A stretch of DNA of 61,215 nt from Anaerolineaceae bacterium (lineage in GTDB: Bacteria; Chloroflexota; Anaerolineae; Anaerolineales; Anaerolineaceae), in NCBI GenBank assembly GCA_002702705.1, contig PABH01000025.1, positions 1 through 61,215 of the forward strand. Direction: 5' to 3'. A model generated the notes under the pieces. The model was given only the letters and a program-made list of their open reading frames with translations. It was not told the origin of the DNA and searched no databases. The first letter of the stretch is position 1. Every line of letters starts with the position of its first letter. A program made the position numbers and the translations under genes. This document shows positions 9,688-19,002 of this stretch, piece by piece.

Positions 9688-11718
9688 TTACGTGGCGAAT
9701 TGGTCCACATTATCATTGATCATGTCAGCAGTTACAGCTTCTATTAATGAATCTGGACCTAATATAGAATCGTCACCGTGTGTTACACATCCAACCAATA
9801 CTTCAACAGAAATTAATCCCCTATCTGTTTCAATAGGTTTTGATGTAATACTATGCTTAATCCTATTTATTACGATCCTGGCATCTCTAAAATTGGTTTC
9901 CGGCATAAGGATTACAAAATCATTTTCTTCCAAACGCCCGATCGTATCAATCGTCCGGGTTTGTTTGGTTACATTATCAGCCACATTGCACAATATTTGC
10001 GATAGAACTGCATGAGGACGGGTTACTCCCTGAGGCCATAAGATTTGAAGCCTTAATCGTATTAATGAAAAAACATGGTTATACCGTCTCGTACGAGCTA
10101 ACTCAATTCGTAAAGCCCTCATAAAAGATGTTTGGTTTAATACACCAGTCAACCGATCTTTACTGTTTTTATCAATCAAATTTTCCTTGATAGAATTTTC
10201 ATCTACCTTTCCGGAAGGAAAATAAAACCTCAAGCTTTCTAATATATCCACAAGCATTATCGTTCTTGTTTTTGATCTTCGACACAAATCCAAAATCGTT
10301 TCAGAGTCTGTCAGGGAAATATTATTGATTGCGAACAAAACTAACCCTACATCATATTTTGAAATAACATCCGCAACACTTGATGTTTGAGCAATAACTT
10401 GAATTCCATCAATTCTTGTGCCGATCTTTTCAGGATCATCATCCAAAAAGCCAATAATATTAAAAGCCGGAGCAAAGGGACTATCTTTTAACAACCTGAT
10501 GCCAAAATTAGCAGCTTCGCCTGCTCCGATTATAATAACCGGTTCACCCAAACCTTCTGCTTTTGAACCACGTAATTTCGTCCAGCGAGTTGCCAATCCT
10601 GTAACAATTCTTCCGCGATAACGAACAATATTAAAACCAATAAATGCAAACATCCCACTCGTCACCAAAATAATCGGTGGTAAGCTTAGTTTGGGTGGTA
10701 AGAATATATTAATAACAAATATAGCAACTGTCACGATCCCTGTTGAAACTGCCAATTCTAAAGTTTCCCCAGGTGATGCTAATCTCCATTCAATACGATT
10801 AACACCGCGAATGGTATTCACTAGGCTGAACAAAAGAGCAATAGACAATGCAATTGCAAAGGAAGGAACTATGCCAATATCTAATGGGGAGCTTAATCTT
10901 CGTAATACCCCTGCCATAGCTACAGAAACCAATGCAACAACAAAATCCAGGATGAACCAACGCACATAACGTCTAAATAATAAATTGAGAGGTCCCTGAT
11001 ATAGTAAGTGCTCTTTAATTTCAAAATTCTTTATTTTAGGAACCAACGCAATCGCAGTCCAAAAGATAACATCCATATCACTTAATAAATTGCGTTTCCG
11101 TATGTATAACTGATCCAGGCGCAATTTACTGGGAAGAACGTCCCAAAAATATTGATTCATTATGTCATCGGAATTTAACAGTTTTTCTTCATTCCGGTAA
11201 ACGATAGATGCAGGACTGGTTAACCCAGGTTTTACGGAAAAAATTTCTTGTTTAATAGATTCCGGCCATTTTTTCGCAATGTCGGGATCTTCTGGTCGGG
11301 GACCAACCAAACTCATTTCACCAACAAACACATTCCACAGCTGGGGAAGTTCGTTTAATTTGGTATCTCGTAAGGTTTTTCCTAATTTTGTTATCCGATG
11401 ATCACCTTCAGCCGTTACCTTTTTTCCATTATAACTTTCCGGTGTTTCATACATGGTACGAAATTTTAATATTTCAAATATTTTTCCATCTTTGCCAACT
11501 CGTTTTCCTCGATAAATTGCTGGCCCAGGAGAATCTTTTTTAATTAAATAAACTAAAAAGATAATCAACGGCCATAACAAAAACAAAGCCAAACCGGAAA
11601 AAAGAATATCTAATGCACGGCGGATTATACGATTAAAGAATGATTTTAAAAAAATTATTTGTTTTTTTGCATCTTTTTGATCCATTATGACGCGGGATCC
11701 TAAAACATCTTTATTCAT
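9688..11718 (-). CDS. Priming sugar-phosphate transferase fused to nucleotide-binding and degenerate GGDEF domains
   Basis: 676 residues from ATG 11718, which has a strong SD (AAAGGAGG). An in-frame ATG at 11739 would give an ATGA overlap with the gene before it and cannot be excluded. Residues 30-230 are a bacterial sugar transferase (PglC/WcaJ/WbaP type: one hydrophobic helix, FEILKFRTM, ELPQLWNV, GEMSLVGPRPE), which starts glycan assembly by moving sugar-phosphate to undecaprenyl phosphate. The usual D-E pair before LPQ reads Asn122-Glu123. Residues 250-370 hold several membrane helices and 390-500 a Rossmann-like domain (VIIIGAGEAA). Residues 518-676 resemble a GGDEF domain (DRLTGVLNQTSF), but the signature reads EENDF (597-601), so cyclase activity is unlikely. 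Domain order differs from the usual WbaP layout, where the transferase is C-terminal. Confidence 0.85.
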   Translation of the reverse strand: MNKDVLGSRVIMDQKDAKKQIIFLKSFFNRIIRRALDILFSGLALFLLWPLIIFLVYLIKKDSPGPAIYRGKRVGKDGKIFEILKFRTMYETPESYNGKKVTAEGDHRITKLGKTLRDTKLNELPQLWNVFVGEMSLVGPRPEDPDIAKKWPESIKQEIFSVKPGLTSPASIVYRNEEKLLNSDDIMNQYFWDVLPSKLRLDQLYIRKRNLLSDMDVIFWTAIALVPKIKNFEIKEHLLYQGPLNLLFRRYVRWFILDFVVALVSVAMAGVLRRLSSPLDIGIVPSFAIALSIALLFSLVNTIRGVNRIEWRLASPGETLELAVSTGIVTVAIFVINIFLPPKLSLPPIILVTSGMFAFIGFNIVRYRGRIVTGLATRWTKLRGSKAEGLGEPVIIIGAGEAANFGIRLLKDSPFAPAFNIIGFLDDDPEKIGTRIDGIQVIAQTSSVADVISKYDVGLVLFAINNISLTDSETILDLCRRSKTRTIMLVDILESLRFYFPSGKVDENSIKENLIDKNSKDRLTGVLNQTSFMRALRIELARTRRYNHVFSLIRLRLQILWPQGVTRPHAVLSQILCNVADNVTKQTRTIDTIGRLEENDFVILMPETNFRDARIVINRIKHSITSKPIETDRGLISVEVLVGCVTHGDDSILGPDSLIEAVTADMINDNVDQFAT

Positions 11719-11735
11719 TTTTTTCCTCCTTTCCT

Positions 11736-12794
11736 TCATTTCTCAACCCTTTTTGATTGGTACATTTTTTCCCAAAATTTCCTAAATTTGAATAAACCAG
11801 CTAACATACCCATTCCATAACTGATGTGTAATATAAAAAAAACCACAGGTAATAAATAAAGATGACTCCATCCAGCCTGGTATGAAAGTTGAAACGAAGC
11901 AATCAAATTCACCAATATATAACTTCCCCCCAAGCCTGTAAACAAAACCCATCCTGGTTTCCAAAACAAACCTAATAATAAAGAGAAAAATAAACTTAAA
12001 ACAAAAACAGAGGGGATAAAGTGCCGCAAATGCATTTGTTTCCAATGTTTTTGCATTACACGAACTTTATAAAAACCATATTGATAATACTGTTTCCAAA
12101 GTTTCTTTAAACTTGCTCTGCTGTAGTAAGTGGATTTGATATCCGCAGCCATTAATAATTTGCCACCCTTTTCCCTGATGCGAAAATTATATTCATCATC
12201 CTGGTTTCTCACCAATTCTTCATCGAAAAGCCCAATTTTAAGGATATCCTTTCGCCAATAAGCAGGAAAAGGAATAGTATCCACAAACATTGTTTTATTC
12301 TTAATTGTCCGAAAAGCGGAACCACCAACACCAAATTTTGAACTCATCGCAAGCGCAATTGTCTCTGCAATGCGAGTTTCTCCGATAGTCTTCATCGGTC
12401 CACCTACGCCCATCACGGGTTGTGTCAGTAAATAGTGAACGCATTTAGTAAAGTAATCTTTTGAAATGACACAATGTCCATCAACGCGGATAATAATTTC
12501 TCCTGTCGAATCCATTATCGCTTTGTTTAACCCCGTACTAACAATCTTATCCGGATTATCTATGATTCTTGTATTTTCACGTCCCGCTAAAAGGGTGGTG
12601 CAGATCGAGCGCGTATCATCAGTCGACATACCATCAGCAATAACGATTTCTATTTTATTTTTAGGATAATCCGCATTTAAGACAGCCCCCAAGCTTCGTT
12701 TGATATAGCTCATTTCATTACGAATTGGCATTACAATACTAATGAAAGGCAACTCGTTATCATCCAAAAACGGAATTTCAATATTCACTGTCAT
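11736..12794 (-). CDS. Family 2 glycosyltransferase, ExoA-like
   Basis: 352 residues. A GT-A fold is indicated by ISIVMPIRNE, a DGMSTDDT motif, the metal-binding RVDGH and a QDDEYNFRI segment. Two or three membrane helices follow at about 255-335. This layout resembles ExoA-type enzymes that add an early sugar to a lipid-linked precursor at the cytoplasmic face. It lies directly upstream of the priming transferase gene, consistent with the second step of assembly. The SD is weak. Donor and linkage are unknown. Confidence 0.88.
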   Translation of the reverse strand: MTVNIEIPFLDDNELPFISIVMPIRNEMSYIKRSLGAVLNADYPKNKIEIVIADGMSTDDTRSICTTLLAGRENTRIIDNPDKIVSTGLNKAIMDSTGEIIIRVDGHCVISKDYFTKCVHYLLTQPVMGVGGPMKTIGETRIAETIALAMSSKFGVGGSAFRTIKNKTMFVDTIPFPAYWRKDILKIGLFDEELVRNQDDEYNFRIREKGGKLLMAADIKSTYYSRASLKKLWKQYYQYGFYKVRVMQKHWKQMHLRHFIPSVFVLSLFFSLLLGLFWKPGWVLFTGLGGSYILVNLIASFQLSYQAGWSHLYLLPVVFFILHISYGMGMLAGLFKFRKFWEKMYQSKRVEK

Positions 12795-12800
12795 ATTTTT

Positions 12801-14183
12801 CTATCGTTTCACTTTCGAAATAACAGTCCTGAATTTTCCATTCGCATTCCGTGGTAAGCGTTCTAATTCCTCAATCTCTACCTCTACATCCCCTATTCTT
12901 TCACGGACTAAACCAATAAGTGTTTGGCGTGTATCTATGGTATATTCTTCTGCGGGCACAAGTTTGACACGAATAAGATCCATATTTTCCTGAATAATTT
13001 GAGCTTCTTTTACTGGTAAATCAACTTTAAAGATTGGACCTAAGCGACCTATAAATCTACCCTGTTTCGTAATTAATAAATCATCCAGACGGCCATCAAT
13101 TTCACCCATATTTGGTAAACTTCGACCACAAGAACATGAAATAGCCTGCTCTTTTATAACCATATCCCCTACTTCATAACGGATCAAAGGCATTATTGAA
13201 TTGATTAATCCGGTACAAATCAGCCTGCCGCTTTCTCCAATTTGGACCGGAACATTTGAATCTTTATTAATTATTTCCGTTATACCCGTATCGGGCCATA
13301 AGTGCATCGTTCCAAAAGGACATTCACTGGCGGCGGCAGCAATTTCTGACATCCCATAAGTATTAATCACACGGCATTGAAAAGCATCTTGAATTAACTG
13401 CCTTTGTTTGGGCAACAACATTTCAGCATTCGTGATTATTAATTTAATAGGAGACACGTGATAATTTTCTTCTGTTATTAATACTGCTAATGCAGCCAAA
13501 GCAGATGGATATCCCAATAGATAAACCACTTTATATTTTGCAAGTGCCTCTAAGTAACTTTTTAAATTTTCTTTTTGAATATGGTAAGCCGACAAATAGA
13601 GTTGATTAAGCCCTGCATTCCAAACCCAAAAGGGAGGTTTGTTTTGAGTTGTTGGCACAACCATTTGCCCACCGAAAATGGCCCAACGATCTTTTCTAGT
13701 TAAACCATGCCACCGCCTTACACGTGCTTCAAATTGGGCATACCATAATTGTTCGGTTTTATGGTTTCGCCATAACTTCAAGGGTGTGCCGCTGGTCCCA
13801 CTGGTGTGTTCTTCATTTAAATATTGATATTTATAGTTTTCTATCAGGAACGTTTTTGGAAACTTTCTTAAGTCTTCTTTTTTTAAAATTGGCCAATTAT
13901 CGAGATAAGCAGGATTAGAGCGATCCCCCCCTCTTCTTTTTTTTGACCATAAGTCTCTATAGAAAGGCACATGTTTGGCTGCCAAATATAAAAGTTTTTC
14001 CAATTGATTTTCCTGCCACGTCTGCCACTGCTCTATACTCCAATAGTCTCGATCTAATATTTCCTCAACTAATTTTTCACTACCCCATCCATATCGCCAT
14101 AAACGTAAATACGCGCCGCGCAAACTGGCTGCCATTACACGAATAGGGTATGGAGAAGTATTATATATTGACTTAAAATTCAT
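12801..14183 (-). CDS. CapK/PaaK-like adenylate-forming enzyme
   Basis: 460 residues of the phenylacetate-CoA ligase-like branch of the ANL superfamily. The phosphate-binding loop HTSGTSGTPLK lies near residue 128 and a YGMSEIAAAASE motif follows at about 293. A C-terminal domain is present (GRLDDLLITKQGRFIG). A CSCG pair (PNMGEIDGR context) lies near 348. Family members in capsule loci (CapK) are of unresolved function; an acyl-adenylate or acyl-CoA for glycan decoration is plausible. It sits 3 bases after the preceding gene and 6 before the GT2 gene. No clear SD is visible. Confidence 0.8.
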   Translation of the reverse strand: MNFKSIYNTSPYPIRVMAASLRGAYLRLWRYGWGSEKLVEEILDRDYWSIEQWQTWQENQLEKLLYLAAKHVPFYRDLWSKKRRGGDRSNPAYLDNWPILKKEDLRKFPKTFLIENYKYQYLNEEHTSGTSGTPLKLWRNHKTEQLWYAQFEARVRRWHGLTRKDRWAIFGGQMVVPTTQNKPPFWVWNAGLNQLYLSAYHIQKENLKSYLEALAKYKVVYLLGYPSALAALAVLITEENYHVSPIKLIITNAEMLLPKQRQLIQDAFQCRVINTYGMSEIAAAASECPFGTMHLWPDTGITEIINKDSNVPVQIGESGRLICTGLINSIMPLIRYEVGDMVIKEQAISCSCGRSLPNMGEIDGRLDDLLITKQGRFIGRLGPIFKVDLPVKEAQIIQENMDLIRVKLVPAEEYTIDTRQTLIGLVRERIGDVEVEIEELERLPRNANGKFRTVISKVKR

Positions 14184-14186
14184 AGT

Positions 14187-15269
14187 CTATTGTGCGCTTT
14201 TTTTTATATCAAAAAATAGGTTTTCCCACTGAATTAATATATTTTTCCAGGAACATGCTTCCGCAATTTTTTTACCATTATTAGAAAGTTTTTCTGCCAA
14301 ACCAGGATTTCTTAATAATAATTGTATTGCTTGCACCATTCCTTCAACATCTTCATTATCTACCAATAATGCGGTTTCATTTTCAGTTAACAAATCTGGA
14401 ATCCCTCCAACATTAGTAGATATAATCGGTAAACCAAAAGCCGCTGCTTCAATCACGCTAACTGGAGTATTGTCGATTCTTGTGGTATTCAAATAAATAT
14501 CATGGTTGTTAAAAACTTTTCGCTTATCTTGCATATTTAAAAACCCAATAAATGAAATTTGTTTTCCTAACCCCTTTTCTCTTACCAATCGTTGAACAAA
14601 TTCTAAACGACCTTTTTCCTGACCAGCCATTGTCAAGTGAATATCTGGTATAGTATTCTTCAACCGTTCAATCACCTCAACTGCCATTTCAGGATTATAA
14701 ATTTCATGAAAAGTTCGCATCCATAACAATTTGGGGTTGATTGACGATCGTTCCCGAAAAATATAGTTTTCCAATTTAATTGTGTTTGGGATAATGGTTA
14801 CATCCAAATCCATCGATTCACAAAATCTTGACAAATACCGAGACGGTGAAACAATCCGATGGGCTCGTTTAAGCACGCGCTTTACCCATTTTTGGCGAGA
14901 AGATGAAAAATTCGGTAAATTGCCACCATGTAAAACAACAATGAATGGTTTTTTCAATACTTTTAAAAGATAACTGCTGATATCAGCGACGATGAATGCG
15001 GGACCGCTAAAAACATTAATAATTGCCAGATCGTATTGATTACGCCAGCGAATTAGAGAATAAATTATGTCCATTAACCGTTTATAACGATTTACAATCT
15101 GAGAGGTTTCTAATACTTGATAACCAATTTCACGAAAGTGGTCTGCCAAAATTTCTCCTTGGGTGGTCACCCACCCTTCATTTCTCCCCAACATTGGACC
15201 TACAATACATAAACGTACTTTCATATTTTCTGTGTTGGACATGTTTTTCACTAAGCTAAACCATTCCAT
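14187..15269 (-). CDS. GT4-family glycosyltransferase
   Basis: About 360 residues with GT-B features: an N-terminal CIVGPM strand, the donor-side NTxRIDNTPVSVIEAAAFGLPIIST segment containing the E-x7-E type signature, and a terminal helix. ATG 15269 overlaps the end of the preceding gene by 14 bases; in-frame ATGs at 15242 and 15224 are also possible, the last giving the typical MKVRLCIVGP start. None has a strong SD. It probably extends the lipid-linked oligosaccharide with a nucleotide-activated sugar. The substrate is unknown. Confidence 0.85.
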   Translation of the reverse strand: MEWFSLVKNMSNTENMKVRLCIVGPMLGRNEGWVTTQGEILADHFREIGYQVLETSQIVNRYKRLMDIIYSLIRWRNQYDLAIINVFSGPAFIVADISSYLLKVLKKPFIVVLHGGNLPNFSSSRQKWVKRVLKRAHRIVSPSRYLSRFCESMDLDVTIIPNTIKLENYIFRERSSINPKLLWMRTFHEIYNPEMAVEVIERLKNTIPDIHLTMAGQEKGRLEFVQRLVREKGLGKQISFIGFLNMQDKRKVFNNHDIYLNTTRIDNTPVSVIEAAAFGLPIISTNVGGIPDLLTENETALLVDNEDVEGMVQAIQLLLRNPGLAEKLSNNGKKIAEACSWKNILIQWENLFFDIKKSAQ

Positions 15270-16419
15270 CAAATTGGCTTGTTTTTTTAATTAACTTCTG
15301 GTCTTTTGAATAATTCGCCATTGAAATTAAAACATCTTTAAGTTTCTTATCGAGATTGTTAATATCATATTGTTTTTCTACGATCTTTCTACCTGCTGAT
15401 CCCATTTTTTCTCGTAAATCTTCAGACTCAATCAGGAGGTCAACTTTGTTAATCAATTGATCCTTATCATTTTGTTTAACCACAAACCCATTTTCGCCAT
15501 TTAAAATAATTTTTTCAGAATCCCCTGCAGATGTGGTAACAACCGGTAAACTAGCAGCCATTGCTTCTAATAAAACATTCGAAAAGCCTTCATGTTCGGA
15601 AGTCAAAACAAAAACATCACTTTGGTTTAATATATTGGGGATATCATCTCTCTGACCGAGGAAAAGAAGATCATTTTCTATTAATCCCAAATCTTTAGAT
15701 AGTTTTTTCAGGTCTTCATATTCCGGACCAGTACCCACAACCCAACCAACAACTTCTTTTTTCTGCTTACGAAGGCTAGCCATTAACTGAATAAACCTAT
15801 CGATTCGTTTCGCTTTATCTAATCTTGCAACCAAAACTAGGCTGATTTTTCCTTTTTTTTCTAATTTCTGTAGTGGTTTCTGGAGAAATTGATCAAATTC
15901 AAATAAATTGATGTAATTTGGCAAAATAAATATTCGCTCTGTATTTTCACCCATCAAAAAGGCATTCTCTAAAGCCTGGTAAGAATTAACAACCATCACG
16001 GTAGGCCACCGCATCAGTAATTTTCCCCATTTACCATTCTTACTAATTTCATGAATCAGATCACTTCGAATACTGCCAATCGACACTACTCTTAATATTT
16101 TTCCCACAACAGCAGCATAGAGATTGGAAAAAAAGTGGGTGGAATAGATAAGGTCAGGTTTGAATCGAGCCAGATGAATCAAAATTATAATCATACGGAG
16201 GATTGGGGACTTTAACTTTCCAACCCAAACAATTTCGATTCCAAGATTTTTTATCTTATTTTCATAATACTCATTCTTTGTTAACGAAAACACCTTAACT
16301 TCAACGGATGCTTTTTTCAAAGATTGGACAATATAAAATAATTGTTTTTCTGCTCCACCTTTTCCCAAAACACCAGTGATCATTCCAACCCGTAATTTTT
16401 TATGCTTTTGGTTGACCAT
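15256..16419 (-). CDS. GT4-family glycosyltransferase
   Basis: 387 residues. The acceptor-side motif TGVLGKGGAEKQL and the donor-side VFVLTSEHEGFSNVLLEAMA with GLPVVTT-like context (ASLPVVTTSAGD) are typical of GT4 retaining enzymes. Its ATG at 16419 has AAGGA upstream and overlaps the O-antigen-ligase-like gene by 20 bases, so translation is likely coupled. The acceptor and the donor sugar cannot be assigned. Confidence 0.88.
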   Translation of the reverse strand: MVNQKHKKLRVGMITGVLGKGGAEKQLFYIVQSLKKASVEVKVFSLTKNEYYENKIKNLGIEIVWVGKLKSPILRMIIILIHLARFKPDLIYSTHFFSNLYAAVVGKILRVVSIGSIRSDLIHEISKNGKWGKLLMRWPTVMVVNSYQALENAFLMGENTERIFILPNYINLFEFDQFLQKPLQKLEKKGKISLVLVARLDKAKRIDRFIQLMASLRKQKKEVVGWVVGTGPEYEDLKKLSKDLGLIENDLLFLGQRDDIPNILNQSDVFVLTSEHEGFSNVLLEAMAASLPVVTTSAGDSEKIILNGENGFVVKQNDKDQLINKVDLLIESEDLREKMGSAGRKIVEKQYDINNLDKKLKDVLISMANYSKDQKLIKKTSQFDGMV

Positions 16420-17836
16420 TGGTAAGTATCCTTCTTCTTTTATTTCTCTTCTTCAAACCATTAAATAGATATGGGGATTGTATAAAAAGCTGGTGGAGTT
16501 GATCAGAACTTAACATTGCTGTTGCACCCGCAGTTAAAAACCATAAATTTTTACCAGAAAACTCAGTTGTAACAAACGCAAAACTTAAAACTAGCGTTAC
16601 TAACAAACCAATCGAAAATTTCGTATATGAACCGCTAGATGCACCCCGAATAAAATATGAAAACACCCATAAAAAAAACACAATAAATCCTAAAAACCCA
16701 TTTTCTGCTAAAACCTTTATCCAGGCTGAATGTGCAGGGCGATTTTTACCACCGATAATATCTAAATAATTTGCACCTTCCTCAAAGCTACCCGTCCCTA
16801 TCCCCAAGGGCTGTTCCAAAAATATCTGCCATCCTGTCCAAAAAATATCAGACCTACCACTAGTGCGTTGAGCCAATGTATACGATGAATCAAACAATTT
16901 CTGAATCCGGTTAATGGAATAAATTTGTTTATCCAGCAAAAAATTAGAAAACCAAAAAAAAGAAATAAGACCTAAAATTAGTAAAGCAGATGTCCACGAA
17001 AAACTACGCATTACAATTACATAATAAATCACACACATAAAAGCAGTTAATAAACCGCCACGACTTCCACTTAAAAAAACCCAAACCAAATTAACAATCA
17101 TCAATACCAAAATTAAAAATCGTCCCTGTTCTTTTTTGATCGCCTCCGGTAATCCTAGACATAAAGCAAAAATACCGGCCAAAGGAAAATGTATGAATGA
17201 ATTTGGGTTGATATAAGGAAGTTCTCCTATTTGTAAATAAAACACAGCTCCCCCCACCGCCGAAGTAAATCCACAAATCAGACCGGCCCAATACCAGGTG
17301 CTTTTATCTTTGATTGCTCTGATAAAATAAATCAGAATACCAAACATCGTCAAAATGTTAAGGATCGTTTGAACACCATTTTTTAGATTCAAACTAAAAA
17401 ACAGCATTAACCCCATTATTGCCAAAAGCACTTGAACTAATCTTGTATGCACATCCTGAATTCGTAAAAACAATGGTAAATTTAAGATAATGACAACCAA
17501 AAGCCAATAATTTAACGTATTCCAGCGCCACAGGCCACCAGATAACAGAAAAGTACGGGTTAATGCATCTAAAGTGCATAAAAAAGAAATACCAATTAAT
17601 CCTGGTTTAGGGTTCCAAATTCCCACCGCTGCCAGCAGAAGCCCACTTATATTTAAAAGAGTTAGGACAGTCTGAAAACCCAACAAAAACGAGCACGTCC
17701 AGGCAGTTAGAATAAAAATCATTAAAACTGGTGCATAAAATCCAATTGAGGTAGAAGATTGATGCAATTGCTGCCAACGTTGTCTGTAACGCATTTTTGG
17801 TAATGCTGAAGTTCTTGTATTTATTTTTGTTTTCAT
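16400..17836 (-). CDS. O-antigen ligase / Wzy-like polymerase membrane protein
   Basis: 478 residues from ATG 17836, which forms an ATGA overlap with the preceding stop; an upstream in-frame start at 17908 would overlap 76 bases and is unlikely. About ten or more hydrophobic helices surround a periplasmic loop with RTSGRSDIFWTGWQIFLEQPLGIGTGSF and AHSAWIKVLAENGFLG, the hallmark region of the Wzy_C/WaaL family. An SGSRGG motif precedes it. These proteins polymerise or transfer lipid-linked glycans on the outer side of the membrane. With an ABC exporter also in the locus, whether it acts as polymerase or ligase is open. Confidence 0.85.
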   Translation of the reverse strand: MKTKINTRTSALPKMRYRQRWQQLHQSSTSIGFYAPVLMIFILTAWTCSFLLGFQTVLTLLNISGLLLAAVGIWNPKPGLIGISFLCTLDALTRTFLLSGGLWRWNTLNYWLLVVIILNLPLFLRIQDVHTRLVQVLLAIMGLMLFFSLNLKNGVQTILNILTMFGILIYFIRAIKDKSTWYWAGLICGFTSAVGGAVFYLQIGELPYINPNSFIHFPLAGIFALCLGLPEAIKKEQGRFLILVLMIVNLVWVFLSGSRGGLLTAFMCVIYYVIVMRSFSWTSALLILGLISFFWFSNFLLDKQIYSINRIQKLFDSSYTLAQRTSGRSDIFWTGWQIFLEQPLGIGTGSFEEGANYLDIIGGKNRPAHSAWIKVLAENGFLGFIVFFLWVFSYFIRGASSGSYTKFSIGLLVTLVLSFAFVTTEFSGKNLWFLTAGATAMLSSDQLHQLFIQSPYLFNGLKKRNKRRRILTNGQPKA

Positions 17837-19002
17837 GATGTAAGTTTTCCTTCTACCAAGCGCAGATTCCATTGATTTGCACAAATCTTTCCAATTTTGT
17901 AAGACCAATCCTCCAATGTTCTTTCTTCTGCATAATGTCTACATTGATAGCGCATTTGGGACCAGTTTATCTCGCTCGTAATAATCGTTTGAATGCAGTT
18001 TGCTAATAACTCTGGTTTTCCAGGTTTAACAATCCACCCTCTTTCATTGTTCTTCCCAATCGCTTCAACAGCCGCACCAACATTGCCAACAACTACCGGT
18101 AAGCCAAAAGCGAAAGCATCAATCCATGCTTTTGACAATCCTTCAGTTAATGTAACTTGGACACAAAAATCAGTATTTAAAAGTATTTCAGCCAGTCTAT
18201 TCCGATTTACCATTCCATAAAATGTAATTTGGCTTTCCAATCCCAAAAAATGGCTTTGCGTTTCTAACTTCTTTCGTTCCGGCCCATCTCCCAAAATTTG
18301 TAAAACAGGCATTGGTTTGAAATTTTTTTCTTTCAATAAATGGATCGAATTGATTAATTTGTCCACTCCTTTCTCAATAGATAATCTACCAATAAACACT
18401 ATTTTTGCTGGATTAGATAAACCTCGATCCAGAGAAGGTTGATACCGCTTAAGCTCAGTTCGTGAAACAGCAGTTGAAAACAGCCAGTGGATGTTCTTTC
18501 CTGGTGGTTTATCCTCCATACCACTCACTAACATAACATTTTTGCCCCCTGCAAATTTTCTCATGAGAAAACGTATTAAATCATTAAAAACTGTGTTTCG
18601 ATTATTCCTTGCCCACGAACCTCCATAACGAGCAATGATTCTTTTTTTCATAATGAGGGCCAGGATAAAGCCTAAAAAGGCTAAATCACCCGGCAGGGGG
18701 GTATGCACAACATCTGCCGTCTTTATGGCTGGTATCATAATTCGCAGATAATAAATAAAATTCTGCACCATATAAATTTTTCTTCTCAGGTCATGCCCTT
18801 TTGGAGATTGCATGGGAACAATCTGAATGTCCTTGTTAAATGGAATGCCCCCATCTTTTGGTTGAGTTTTGGTAATTAATAAAGTCATGTTTTGAAATAA
18901 AGAAGCAATGGCATTCATTTGCAACGGAAACCCGCCGCTGGAAATCCAATTACCTTGATCATCTTGCCAACATTCTTTAAATGAAATAGCTACTAAATGC
19001 AT
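17833..19002 (-). CDS. GT4-family glycosyltransferase
   Basis: 389 residues. GT-B fold: RYGGSWARN in the N-terminal half, VFIGRLSIEKGVDKLI at the domain boundary, and DFCVQVTLTEGLSKAWIDAFAFGLPVV in the donor domain (with the E...E pattern altered to E...D). SD AAGGGA precedes ATG 19002. The start overlaps the deacetylase gene by 10 bases. The altered second acidic position may mean a changed mechanism or substrate. Confidence 0.85.
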   Translation of the reverse strand: MHLVAISFKECWQDDQGNWISSGGFPLQMNAIASLFQNMTLLITKTQPKDGGIPFNKDIQIVPMQSPKGHDLRRKIYMVQNFIYYLRIMIPAIKTADVVHTPLPGDLAFLGFILALIMKKRIIARYGGSWARNNRNTVFNDLIRFLMRKFAGGKNVMLVSGMEDKPPGKNIHWLFSTAVSRTELKRYQPSLDRGLSNPAKIVFIGRLSIEKGVDKLINSIHLLKEKNFKPMPVLQILGDGPERKKLETQSHFLGLESQITFYGMVNRNRLAEILLNTDFCVQVTLTEGLSKAWIDAFAFGLPVVVGNVGAAVEAIGKNNERGWIVKPGKPELLANCIQTIITSEINWSQMRYQCRHYAEERTLEDWSYKIGKICANQWNLRLVEGKLTS

